Below, in pieces: positions 26,428-34,486 of a DNA stretch of 64,000 nucleotides (the stretch's first letter is position 1; each line of letters begins with the position of its first letter). The notes below the pieces were generated by a model. That model was not told where the DNA came from, did not search any database, and saw only the letters and a list, made by a program, of their open reading frames with translations. This DNA is from Tepidibacter hydrothermalis (GTDB lineage: Bacteria > Bacillota > Clostridia > Peptostreptococcales > Peptostreptococcaceae), in the NCBI RefSeq assembly GCF_029542625.1, contig NZ_CP120733.1, positions 1,798,001 through 1,862,000 on the forward strand, in the 5' to 3' direction. A program made the position numbers and the translations under genes.

Positions 26428-26484
26428 ATTAAGTCTCCTTTATTATATTAGATTAAATATATTATATAATAAAGGAGACTTAAT
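26428..26484 (-). promoter_or_regulatory. Perfect 21-bp hairpin sequestering the ribosome-binding site of the MBL gene
   Basis: Arms 26428-26448 and 26464-26484 are exactly complementary, with a 15-nt loop. The arm next to the start codon contains AAAGGAG. No T-run follows on either strand, so it is not an ordinary terminator. Confidence 0.7.
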
Positions 26485-26507
26485 CCCAAGAATTTGTATA
26501 TTTATTT

Positions 26508-26807
26508 TTAATTATTTAAAACTTCTTTCATTTCATCATATGTTTTTTGTAAGAAATCTTCTATCATATCTTGTGTGATTATATTTTTTATAGAGGAAGG
26601 TATTGTTTTGTAAAATTTTTGAGCTACCCACTCAAATTTTTCATCATTAGTTTCGAAGTTTTTCTCAGCATAAAGCATAAGTTTATATGCGATTTCTTTC
26701 GCTTGTTTCAAAGCTACTTTTTCACCAAGTGTTTTATAAATATAATATATATATCCTGAACTAATTAAAAGAATAAATATTATCCATACATATACAGAAC
26801 TAAGCAT
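26508..26807 (-). CDS. Small membrane-anchored protein, LLH-holin-like
   Basis: 99 aa: one N-terminal transmembrane helix (about 3-24), then a charged helical tail including KEIAYKLMLYAEKNFETNDEKFEWVAQK and a closing ITQDMIEDFLQKTYDEMKEVL. The layout and the AEK...G/NDEKFEWV pattern recall the LLH family of phage holins, which also occur as isolated chromosomal genes in clostridia. No other phage gene is nearby, so a lytic function is doubtful. AGGAGG precedes the ATG. Confidence 0.55.
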   Translation of the reverse strand: MLSSVYVWIIFILLISSGYIYYIYKTLGEKVALKQAKEIAYKLMLYAEKNFETNDEKFEWVAQKFYKTIPSSIKNIITQDMIEDFLQKTYDEMKEVLNN

Positions 26808-26886
26808 ATTAATTCCTCCTTTACTTTTTTATATATTATATTTATAAATATATTTATAAGTGATTAGTATTGATTAAGTTAGATGC

Positions 26887-27483
26887 TTATATTACTTTTA
26901 AAACATTGTGAACATTATGGTAATTCAACAATTCTTTCATTTTGTTTTTTGCATTTATAAACTGCATATATTTAATATCTGATATTCTAGAATCTCCATA
27001 AACTCTCCAACCATTTATTTTTGTGAGTTTTAATGAAGGATGACCAATAAATCCTAATACATCTTTTAATGGATATCCTAGGAATATACCTATTTCATCC
27101 GGAATATTTCCAGTTCGCATTTTTTCTATTATAAAATCAAGGTATATATTAAAATTGTACTCATTAGGATATCCTATAGATTTTAAAAATTTTAAGTTTC
27201 TATATTCTGATAATGTATTATTTAATTCTAGTGAATTATAAAATAATATTTTAGTACATTTATTACAGTAACTAAATTCTTTGTATGAAATTTTATTGTT
27301 GTTATCTAAAATACGTTTTATTTCTGCCAATCTATATAAATTTTGTTTGTCAGAGTATGGGAAACTTATTATTTCAGCAGGTTTTACTCCAAATATTACA
27401 GGTCCTAATAATTGCAATAACCATTTTGTAAAAGAATCTTTATTATCGTTTTTGCAAAAACAATTATTTAATTTAGTGTTCAT
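26887..27483 (-). CDS. DUF3793 family protein
   Basis: 198 aa soluble protein. LGPVIFGVKPAEIISF near residue 30 and IGIFLGYPLKDVLGFIGH ... GWRVYGD in the C-terminal half are the DUF3793 pattern, a clostridial family of unknown function often found beside flavodoxins or iron transporters. Here no such partner is present, but the promoter has a Fur-like box, which agrees with iron control. AAGGCGG precedes the ATG. Several Cys residues (9, 11, about 73, 76) could bind metal. Confidence 0.8.
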   Translation of the reverse strand: MNTKLNNCFCKNDNKDSFTKWLLQLLGPVIFGVKPAEIISFPYSDKQNLYRLAEIKRILDNNNKISYKEFSYCNKCTKILFYNSLELNNTLSEYRNLKFLKSIGYPNEYNFNIYLDFIIEKMRTGNIPDEIGIFLGYPLKDVLGFIGHPSLKLTKINGWRVYGDSRISDIKYMQFINAKNKMKELLNYHNVHNVLKVI

Positions 27484-27517
27484 ATATCATCCGCCTTTCA
27501 AGATAATTCATATCACT

Positions 27518-27579
27518 TGAAAATTAATATCATTTTCATTTATATAAATATAATATTACATATTTGGATAAAATGTCAA
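27518..27579 (-). promoter_or_regulatory. Promoter of the DUF3793 gene with Fur-like palindrome
   Basis: TTGACA (27574-27579), 18 nt, TATTAT (27550-27555) on the minus strand. The 21-bp region 27518-27538 has 7-bp inverted arms TGAAAAT/ATTTTCA; its 19-bp core matches the classical Fur consensus at 15 of 19 positions and lies at the transcription start. Confidence 0.6.
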
Positions 27580-27626
27580 ATAATTTATGGTTTAGGCCGA
27601 TGACATAACGTATATTTCTGATTAAC

Positions 27627-27672
27627 ACAAAAATCTAGTGATTAAATTTATTTTTAATCACTAGATTTTTGT
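27627..27672. terminator. Terminator after the CoA-ligase-like gene
   Basis: 18-bp perfect stem (27627-27644, 27655-27672) with a 10-nt loop. It marks the end of the molybdenum hydroxylase gene cluster. Confidence 0.8.
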
Positions 27673-27738
27673 ATTAATCTCTCATAAGAATTATTAAATT
27701 TTTTAATAAATTTACTATTTGATAGAGTTATAGCAATG

Positions 27739-29058
27739 CTAGTTTCTTTTATTATTCAGTTTTCTTTTTAACATTCCATTACTTAGCTCTATATTTTGAA
27801 GTTCTCCACAGTATTCCAAAGAAAGCTTTTCCTCTTTAAAAATCGGAGCAATTTTAGATGAGTATAAAGCATTTTTAATATCAAATTTGCTTACTGGGTT
27901 ATTTTGATTTAATGATTGTGCATATATTTGTAAAATATCTTTTTCTATAATATATGCCTTATAATCAACAAGTCCCTTTATTCCAAACATCGCTTCATCT
28001 AGTAGCCCTATATTTAAAGTTAAACCTTGAAGTTTTATCTTTTCTGATATCCTTCCCCTTATATAATCCATTCTAGGAAGAACATCACTACATTTACAGG
28101 GTTCCTTTATAAATCGTGCATAATCTCCAGTCCTATACCTTATAAGAGGCATTCCCTCTCTTGTAAGTGTTGTGAATACAACCTCTCCCTCATGTCCTGT
28201 TGGAAGGACTTTTTTTGATATAGGATCTATAATTTCAAAATAAAAATCTGCTTCTCTCATATGATATCCGCAAAGATACTTACACTCAACCCCTCCTCCA
28301 AATCCCATCTCAGTCATTCCATAATGACTAAAAACACGACACCCAAAAGCCTCTCCTACAGTTTCTTTAATAGAATTCGGAACATAATCTGCACTTAGTA
28401 GTATGCTATTTAACTGTATATCCTTATATTTTTCATTAGACGTTTTATATTTTGCAAGCTTAAGAATTTGTACTGGTATTCCAACAATACAATCAATTTT
28501 CTCATTTTTCATAAATTCTAATACCTTAATGGGATCTTTGATAGGCCCTAAGATAATCGCCTCACAGCCAAATCTTTTGAGACCCTTTTTAAGTAAGTCA
28601 CCTATGCTTCCATAACTTTCTCCAGGCATTAAAACAAGTATATTATCTCCACTTGAAACAAGGTTTTGCATGCCATTATGGAAAAAGTCTATTGTTTTTT
28701 CCAGATCATTTTCTGTAAAGAAAAGTCTTTTTTGCTTTCCTGTAGTTCCTGAGGTTTTTAACGTAACTATTCTTGAAATCATATATTGAGGTACACATAA
28801 AAAATCTTGTGCTTTATTTCTCAATTCATCCGATAAAGTATATGGGACTTTAGCAAAATCATCAAAATTTTTTATTTCACAAGGATCAATATCCTTTAGT
28901 AACCTCTTATAAAATGGACTATGGTTTTTTGCATAGTCCATGGCTTTTCTTACTTTATCTATCTGATATTCTCTCAAATCTTTTAATGTCATATGAGTGT
29001 TAACTGTTTGACCAAAAATACATTTTTGTATCCATTCTTCATACGTTGCTTTTTCCAT
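27739..29058 (-). CDS. DVU_1553-type AMP-dependent CoA ligase (phenylacetate-CoA ligase-like)
   Basis: 439 aa from the ATG at 29058; GGAG lies 8 nt upstream, while the GTG at 29067 overlaps that site. ANL-superfamily adenylating enzyme: A3 loop LKTSGTTGKQKR (about 98-109), A5 HYGMTEMG (about 244-251), then VVFTTLTREGMPLIRYRTGD and the PRMDYIRGR hinge region. Expected to activate a carboxylate as acyl-AMP and then acyl-CoA. As last gene of the aldehyde oxidoreductase cluster it might convert the acid product into a CoA thioester; the real acid is unknown. Overlaps the phosphatase gene by 20 bp. Confidence 0.82.
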   Translation of the reverse strand: MEKATYEEWIQKCIFGQTVNTHMTLKDLREYQIDKVRKAMDYAKNHSPFYKRLLKDIDPCEIKNFDDFAKVPYTLSDELRNKAQDFLCVPQYMISRIVTLKTSGTTGKQKRLFFTENDLEKTIDFFHNGMQNLVSSGDNILVLMPGESYGSIGDLLKKGLKRFGCEAIILGPIKDPIKVLEFMKNEKIDCIVGIPVQILKLAKYKTSNEKYKDIQLNSILLSADYVPNSIKETVGEAFGCRVFSHYGMTEMGFGGGVECKYLCGYHMREADFYFEIIDPISKKVLPTGHEGEVVFTTLTREGMPLIRYRTGDYARFIKEPCKCSDVLPRMDYIRGRISEKIKLQGLTLNIGLLDEAMFGIKGLVDYKAYIIEKDILQIYAQSLNQNNPVSKFDIKNALYSSKIAPIFKEEKLSLEYCGELQNIELSNGMLKRKLNNKRN

Positions 29059-29659
29059 CGTATTCACTCCATAATTTTTTTAAATTTATACTTTCAACTT
29101 CTATAGACTCACTAACTTTCAATATATTTATACATCCATAATCTTGATTTATTTTAAAAATATCATGTAGGTTCATATTTAGAAGACCTATAATAAGTGA
29201 TCTAAAAAATCCTGCATGACCACATACAGCAAGATTTCCATTCGTATTGGATATTAATTTTTCAAGCGCATGAAAAGCTCTTTTTTGACAATCTCTAAAA
29301 GATTCACCATCAGGAACAATAAAACCTCCAATATTATGTATCCTTTTTTCAAACATTTCAGGATATTGTTCTCTTACTTCCTTAAATGTAAGTCCATCCC
29401 ACTTACCCATATTAATTTCTCTCAGTTCTGTCATAGATACTATCTTTTTATTAGGAAATAGTATGTTTGCAGTCTGCTTTGTCCTTAGAAGATCACTACA
29501 AAAAACATGGTCAACAGGAATATTTGAAAAAGTACTTTTAAGACCTTTTATTCTATCAATACCTTTATTTGAAAGAGAACAATCCGTGTGCCCTACATAT
29601 CTTTTTTCTCCACCAAGCTCTGTTTCGCCATGTCTTATAAGATATATTAAACGTTGCAT
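29039..29659 (-). CDS. Histidine phosphatase family protein
   Basis: 206 aa from the ATG at 29659, chosen because AGGAG lies 5 nt upstream and the frame then begins MQRLIYLIRHGETE. The RHG motif holds the phosphorylated His (about residue 9); CSDLLRTKQTA and GHAGFF complete the active site of the phosphoglycerate mutase-like fold. It resembles alpha-ribazole phosphatases (CobC), but no cobalamin genes are here. It overlaps the genes on both sides (13 and 20 bp), so it is firmly part of the cluster; its substrate may be a nucleotide or cofactor intermediate. Confidence 0.85.
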   Translation of the reverse strand: MQRLIYLIRHGETELGGEKRYVGHTDCSLSNKGIDRIKGLKSTFSNIPVDHVFCSDLLRTKQTANILFPNKKIVSMTELREINMGKWDGLTFKEVREQYPEMFEKRIHNIGGFIVPDGESFRDCQKRAFHALEKLISNTNGNLAVCGHAGFFRSLIIGLLNMNLHDIFKINQDYGCINILKVSESIEVESINLKKLWSEYDGKSNV

Positions 29660-30762
29660 ACGGACTCCTGTAGTTCTTCTATCTTGCATTCTATAATTTC
29701 CTCAATCCTGTTTTTTATCTTTCTTGCAGTATCAAACCTTTTATTTATATTTTTAATAATATCTGGATAATCTTTATATTTGTCAAGTGATGACTGATAT
29801 CTTTCTTCAATATCAATAAGATATGTATCCTTTAGTAATTTATCAGATATATAAACGACTTCTCTTTCTCCTATTTCAGTTAAATCAGGTATATCCATAT
29901 GATCTTTAATCACTTCTGAAACACAAGGATACCCTAATTTACTTACCATCATAGCACCCTGTTTAGCATGTTCCTTTTTCCCCTTTCCAATATCATGCAA
30001 AAGACCTCCTGTATATGTAAGATCTACATCGATTTCAAAACCCTTTTCATTAAGTTTTTCTGCTATAATTTTCGATAATTTTCCTACACATTTCATATGT
30101 AGTTCTATTTCATTCTCCACTTTACAAATTCTTATAATTTCTCTACATTCAAGCTCATCAGGGTATGGAAAGTATGACATATGATCTAATATAACTTTAT
30201 AATCTTCTTTTTTATCCATATCAAGAAGAATTCCTCTATCTGCAACCTGAACATTTCCACTGTTTTCTTCATAAAAAGACAATATATTCTTTAGTCCTCC
30301 AAAATCACTGTATTCTAATATTTCCTTAGAAATTGAAGTGCATATAAGTGGAGGATGTCCTTTTTCTTGTGAGAAAGTAGGGTACACTACGGTATAATTT
30401 CCTTTTTCATATACATCAATAATACTTTTTATTGTAGATGGCTTTATGGATGGTATATCAACAGGAAGAACAAAGAAAGCATCTATATCATCGGATAGTT
30501 TTCCTACACCTGTTTTTACCGATTCTAACATTCCTTTATCAAAATCTTTATTGTATATTACTTGTGTATAATCTTTAACAAAATTCTTTATCTCTTTATA
30601 TTTATAACCTGCTACAATATAAATATTGTCAATATTACATTCCTTAAAAATACTTATCGTTCTCTCTAATGCAGTTTGCCCATACAAGTCCATAAGTGGT
30701 TTAAATTCACCCATACGAGAGGAATATCCCGCTGATAATATTATGGCTGCATATTTCTTCAT
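29647..30762 (-). CDS. DVU_1551-type NTP transferase fused to an HD domain
   Basis: 371 aa, two domains. The N-terminal half (1-200) is a MobA/MocA-like nucleotidyltransferase: LSAGYSSRMGEFKPL is the nucleotide-binding loop and VLPVDIPSI the metal site. MocA-type enzymes add CMP to molybdopterin, the cofactor form used by Mop-type aldehyde oxidoreductases. The C-terminal half is an HD phosphohydrolase domain (LLHDIGKG, KDHMDIP). Its ATG overlaps the end of xdhC by 4 bp (ATGA). Probable role is cofactor maturation for the oxidoreductase; the job of the HD part is unknown. Confidence 0.85.
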   Translation of the reverse strand: MKKYAAIILSAGYSSRMGEFKPLMDLYGQTALERTISIFKECNIDNIYIVAGYKYKEIKNFVKDYTQVIYNKDFDKGMLESVKTGVGKLSDDIDAFFVLPVDIPSIKPSTIKSIIDVYEKGNYTVVYPTFSQEKGHPPLICTSISKEILEYSDFGGLKNILSFYEENSGNVQVADRGILLDMDKKEDYKVILDHMSYFPYPDELECREIIRICKVENEIELHMKCVGKLSKIIAEKLNEKGFEIDVDLTYTGGLLHDIGKGKKEHAKQGAMMVSKLGYPCVSEVIKDHMDIPDLTEIGEREVVYISDKLLKDTYLIDIEERYQSSLDKYKDYPDIIKNINKRFDTARKIKNRIEEIIECKIEELQESVCNV

Positions 30763-31799
30763 TTCATTTTTTCTCCTCTTACCTTTATTAGTTCGGCTGC
30801 AATACTTATAGCAATTTCTTCAGGAGTTTCTGCATGTATTTCAACTCCTATTGGGTTATATACCCTTTCGAAATCTTTCATAGAAAATCCATCCCTTTCT
30901 AAAGCTCTATATGTTGTCTTTCTTTTTTTCTTGCTTCCTATCATACCAATATATCTTGCATCAGTTTTCAATGATTCTCTTAAAACAGTATAATCATGAG
31001 AGTGACCCCTTGTAACTATTACAATATAACTATCATTATCCATAACAAAATTATTAAAGCATGTATCAAAATTTTCTATTACTTTTATTTCATCTGCCAA
31101 TGGAAATCTATCTTTGTTTGCAAATTCTATGCGATCATCCACGATAATTGTTTTAAAATCAATCCTTGATGCAAGGTCTGCAAGTTTTTGAGAAATATGT
31201 CCTGCTCCAAATATGTATACTATTCCACAATTACATATAGGTTCTATTATTATATTATTATTTTCTTGCATTACAACCTTAAGGTCCCTTGTATGACTTT
31301 CTTTGATTATCTTCTTTATATCAACTATACTCATGTCATTATGATCTGATAGAATCTTACCATCATTAAATAAATATCTATGCACATCTTTTGATTTATT
31401 TTTAAATTGCTTTATAAAAAATGCCTTATATCCTTTGTCAACACAATTTATAATTTCTTTATATATATCAAGATTCATTGGAAGATTAGCATCAACATAT
31501 TCAACTAAAACACTAACATCTCCTCCACAAATCATATCAATTCCATCTTTATCTTTACTACTTAACTTATAATTCTTTTGAATAGTTCTACCTGTTTTTA
31601 AAACTTCTTTTCCATCCTTTATAACAAGGGCTTCTAGATATCCCCCTCCTACAGTGCCGATTATGGAATTATCATTTTTTAATATCATTTTTGCCCCAGC
31701 AGTTCTTGGAACTGATCCTTGACTATTATAAAGAGTTGCCAGTGCAAAACTTTCACCCTTATTTAGCAACTCATATCCCTCATTATATAATTCCTTCAT
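30759..31799 (-). CDS. xdhC: XdhC/CoxI-family molybdenum hydroxylase maturation factor
   Basis: 346 aa. N-terminal XdhC/CoxI part with FALATLYNSQGSVPRTAGAKM and GTVGGGYLEA; C-terminal Rossmann domain with VYIFGAGHISQKLADLA, DDR, and IVTRGHSHDYTVLRESL ... YIGMIGSKKK. Such proteins bind molybdenum cofactor and help put the terminal sulfido ligand on Mo before insertion into xanthine dehydrogenase-type enzymes. Its presence directly supports the aldehyde oxidoreductase in this cluster as a sulfurated molybdoenzyme. It lies 2 bp downstream of the radical SAM gene. Confidence 0.9.
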   Translation of the reverse strand: MKELYNEGYELLNKGESFALATLYNSQGSVPRTAGAKMILKNDNSIIGTVGGGYLEALVIKDGKEVLKTGRTIQKNYKLSSKDKDGIDMICGGDVSVLVEYVDANLPMNLDIYKEIINCVDKGYKAFFIKQFKNKSKDVHRYLFNDGKILSDHNDMSIVDIKKIIKESHTRDLKVVMQENNNIIIEPICNCGIVYIFGAGHISQKLADLASRIDFKTIIVDDRIEFANKDRFPLADEIKVIENFDTCFNNFVMDNDSYIVIVTRGHSHDYTVLRESLKTDARYIGMIGSKKKRKTTYRALERDGFSMKDFERVYNPIGVEIHAETPEEIAISIAAELIKVRGEKMK

Positions 31800-31801
31800 T
31801 T

Positions 31802-33118
31802 TTAATCCTCCCTATAAAGATTCTTACCATCCTTACTCGTTAGATTGTATGCACAAAATGGAATAAGATTACCCTCATTTGATACAACATGTATACAACA
31901 ATCCATAAGCCTTTGAATATCAAGATTCCATACATCCTGAAAAGCCATTGCTGATATTGAGAAAAAGTTATTTCTGATCTTTTTAGCCAAATTATCAAAA
32001 GATTTATATTTGCCATCCTCTGATTTACTTTTTTCTATAGACCAATTTCTCTTAACAAAAGCCTTAGCCTTCATTGATCCGTCCTCACCCTTCTCTTCTT
32101 TACATCCACACTTATTGCTACTTACAGAGATTAGATTTCCATCTACTTCAATATAATTAGCATGAAAAGAACAAAAGGCATTTTCACATCCCGGAGGGCT
32201 AAAATCCTTCGTTTTTATTATTCCTTTACTTTGCTTACATATTTTATCCATAATCTCTGGCAATGTAATCCTATCATTATCCTTTGGTATATCGGGAATT
32301 CTTCCAAAATAACTTACAGGTTGAAAATGAACACCTCTTACAGCTGGGATATTCTCTATACCAAATTTAACAATCTCATAAATGTTATAATCATTCACCC
32401 TTGGAACTACAGTACATACAAGTATAATTCCTATATTCATCTTTCTAAGATTTTCAATTGCAACAAGCTTATCCTTTAAAAGTTCTTTTCCTCTTAGATT
32501 AGAGTATATTGTATCATTCATCCCATCAAACTGAAGAAATACAGAATTAAGACCTGCATGCTTAAGTTTTTTTACATAGTCTAAGTCCTTAAGCTTTAAC
32601 CCATTAGTATTGAGCTGAATAAAGCTAAATCCCATATCATGTCCTAATTTTATTATTTCATCAAGATCTTCCCTTAAAGTAGGTTCTCCTCCAGATAACT
32701 GTATATTGCAGTTTCCTGATGCTTTCATAATTCTTTGGTAATAATATTTTATAGTTTCTATATCAGGTTCACTATTCTTCCCTGCATCAGCAAAGCAAAA
32801 TTTGCAACTCAAATTACATTTTTGTGTAATTTCAATAAGCGCAGTACATGTGTGCTGTCTATGATCACTACAAAGACCACAATCATGTGGACATCCCTTT
32901 GATATTTCAGTAAAAGGATGTTTAGGGTGTGCAGGTGTCTTAGGCCTTTTCCAATTCTTATAATCAGGTGATCCCCTCCAAATAATGGTTTGAAACTTCC
33001 CATGTTCCTTACATTTTTTATGAAGATATATATATTTATCTTTTTTAATCTTGTATGCCTTTATTGTCTTAAGACAAACAGGACATACACTTTTAGTAGA
33101 CCCTATAAGTTCTCCCAT
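31802..33118 (-). CDS. Radical SAM protein of the TrsS type
   Basis: 438 aa. The SAM-cluster motif is EITQKCNLSCKFC with Cys101, Cys105 and Cys108; LSGGEPTLREDLDEII and FLQFDGMNDTIYSNLRG follow. An N-terminal zinc-ribbon-like part (CPVC at 12-15, Cys36) and GCPHDCGLCSDH add further Cys; a C-terminal Cys-rich segment (KCGCKEE, CCIHVV, IPFCAYN) may hold an auxiliary cluster. The N-terminal half matches tetraether-lipid-synthase-like (Tes) radical SAM proteins. In related clusters some members are selenoproteins (TrsS); this one shows Cys and no in-frame TGA. Reaction unknown. Confidence 0.8.
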   Translation of the reverse strand: MGELIGSTKSVCPVCLKTIKAYKIKKDKYIYLHKKCKEHGKFQTIIWRGSPDYKNWKRPKTPAHPKHPFTEISKGCPHDCGLCSDHRQHTCTALIEITQKCNLSCKFCFADAGKNSEPDIETIKYYYQRIMKASGNCNIQLSGGEPTLREDLDEIIKLGHDMGFSFIQLNTNGLKLKDLDYVKKLKHAGLNSVFLQFDGMNDTIYSNLRGKELLKDKLVAIENLRKMNIGIILVCTVVPRVNDYNIYEIVKFGIENIPAVRGVHFQPVSYFGRIPDIPKDNDRITLPEIMDKICKQSKGIIKTKDFSPPGCENAFCSFHANYIEVDGNLISVSSNKCGCKEEKGEDGSMKAKAFVKRNWSIEKSKSEDGKYKSFDNLAKKIRNNFFSISAMAFQDVWNLDIQRLMDCCIHVVSNEGNLIPFCAYNLTSKDGKNLYRED

Positions 33119-33120
33119 TT

Positions 33121-33561
33121 TTATTCTCCTGTATATCCATATTTTTTAAGTATATCTTTGATTTTTTTATAAGATTGAGTCATCAAATTTCCACATTTCA
33201 CAGGATAGCCATTATTATACTCTACATCCTTAATAGAATCCATTTCTATAAGATCATTACAGTTAGAACTTCCATACTCTGCCTCAAACCACTGTATATA
33301 TTCCATAATCATATTGTTTAAACTGTCATCTTTTGTTTCATCAAAACTGCCCTTTCCTGAATAAAGTCCAAAAATGCAAGCTCCTCCTGAAATCAGTCCA
33401 CAGGTCTTTCCGCTACCACCGATACCTCCACAAAGCCCCATCATTGATTTTACAAGATCCTTATTCTCAATTCCCTTTTTTTCTAGATCCATAATAATAA
33501 GTATCTGACTACAACAAAAACCTTGAGAAGCTAATTTAAACATATTAAATGTGTCTTCCAT
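33121..33561 (-). CDS. C-GCAxxG-C-C family protein (DVU_1555 type)
   Basis: 146 aa. ASQGFCCSQ (about 11-19) and GLCGGIGGSGKTCGLISGGACIFGLYSG (about 42-69) show the Cys pattern of the C_GCAxxG_C_C family, with later Cys (NCNDLI, VKCGNLM). These proteins are thought to bind a redox metal site, but their function is not established. Ribosome-binding site AGGGGTAAG. Spaced 2-3 bp from both neighbours, so it is tightly embedded in the operon. Confidence 0.82.
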   Translation of the reverse strand: MEDTFNMFKLASQGFCCSQILIIMDLEKKGIENKDLVKSMMGLCGGIGGSGKTCGLISGGACIFGLYSGKGSFDETKDDSLNNMIMEYIQWFEAEYGSSNCNDLIEMDSIKDVEYNNGYPVKCGNLMTQSYKKIKDILKKYGYTGE

Positions 33562-33564
33562 TTC

Positions 33565-34278
33565 TTACCCCTCCTTTTTTGCAATCAAGAGAAAGTATCC
33601 CGGTTTACATAAAGACAACTTCGTCTTAAAATCACCACAACTTCCACAAGTAGTAACATTCCAGAATTTAGCCATTGATCCATATTTGAATATTATATCT
33701 ACCATCAACTGCTTTAAAAGAGATGTCCAATCCTCTAAATCAACTACTTGAAATCCTTGATCTTCAATTTCTGCTAAAAGAGCGCCTATATCAAAGAGTC
33801 CTCTTAAACAGCTTTTAACATTAATATTTTTTAATTCATCAATATATTGTGGATTTTTTGCAAATACATCAGAAATAATGATAAACCCTTCTGGTTTTAA
33901 AATCCTATATATTTCTTTTATTGTTTTTTGATAATTGTCCATAAGGGATAGAGTGCATTCAGCAAAAACAGCATCAAAGGATTCATTTTCATATGGCAAA
34001 AGTTCTCCTCTTCCACTTATTAAAGGTAGATTGTTTTGTTGTTTTCCTAAATGAATCAATTTCTCAGATGGATCTATACCAAAGGCTTCTATTCCAAATT
34101 CTTTTGTAAGAAAATCCACCGTAGATCCCATACCACATCCAACATCTAAAATTCGTTGATCTTTTAAAATATTACAAAGTAAAACAGCTCTCTTGGTTAA
34201 TACAAATCCTCCTGGTCTCAAGGTATCTCCTGTAACACATCTTACTCCATCATTTTCATAAACATTGTTGTTTTTCAT
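33565..34278 (-). CDS. SAM-dependent methyltransferase (DVU_1556 / TrsM type)
   Basis: 237 aa class I methyltransferase. Motif I LDVGCGMGSTVDFL (about 40-53), motif II FGIDPSEKL, then FDAVFAECTLSLM and LKPEGFIIISDVF. The N-terminal VRCVTGDTLRPGGFVLTKRA is a shared mark of this subgroup, and an NVTTCGSCGDFK Cys motif lies near the end. The start codon overlaps the preceding gene by 4 bp. The substrate is unknown; the conserved link to the radical SAM and C-GCAxxG-C-C proteins suggests a joint modification or maturation step. Confidence 0.82.
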   Translation of the reverse strand: MKNNNVYENDGVRCVTGDTLRPGGFVLTKRAVLLCNILKDQRILDVGCGMGSTVDFLTKEFGIEAFGIDPSEKLIHLGKQQNNLPLISGRGELLPYENESFDAVFAECTLSLMDNYQKTIKEIYRILKPEGFIIISDVFAKNPQYIDELKNINVKSCLRGLFDIGALLAEIEDQGFQVVDLEDWTSLLKQLMVDIIFKYGSMAKFWNVTTCGSCGDFKTKLSLCKPGYFLLIAKKEG

Positions 34279-34484
34279 TTATCCTCTAATCCTTTTTCAA
34301 CCTCAAGCATTTTACCAATTGCTAAATCCTCAGGTACCAATACATTCTTACATATAGGACATTTTAGTAGTTCTACCTCAAAATCACCTGAAAGATAAAT
34401 CGCCTTAACAGGACCTTCTTTAACAGGACAAGAGCACTTATTACAAATCCATTCTTCATTATAATTTTTATTACTAGTATCCAT
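34275..34484 (-). CDS. Small CxxC protein (DVU_1557-type redox protein)
   Basis: 69 aa with two zinc-ribbon or rubredoxin-like knuckles: WICNKCSCPV (about 12-21) and LLKCPICKNVL (about 39-49). Four of these Cys could bind iron or zinc. The family label is 'redox protein' but no electron partner has been shown. It lies between the dicluster oxidoreductase (2 bp gap) and the methyltransferase (4-bp overlap). Confidence 0.75.
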   Translation of the reverse strand: MDTSNKNYNEEWICNKCSCPVKEGPVKAIYLSGDFEVELLKCPICKNVLVPEDLAIGKMLEVEKGLEDK

Positions 34485-34486
34485 TC

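Noticed and set aside
27585-27605. CGGCCTAAACCAT on the minus strand, identical to a core piece of the c-di-GMP-I (GEMM) riboswitch
   Set aside because: The remaining conserved blocks (GGACGCAAAGC before, GGTAGGTAGCGGGG after) are absent on either side, so it is a chance match.
31802-33118. Possible selenocysteine in the radical SAM protein
   Set aside because: The frame is uninterrupted and Cys codons occupy the conserved positions; no in-frame TGA is involved.
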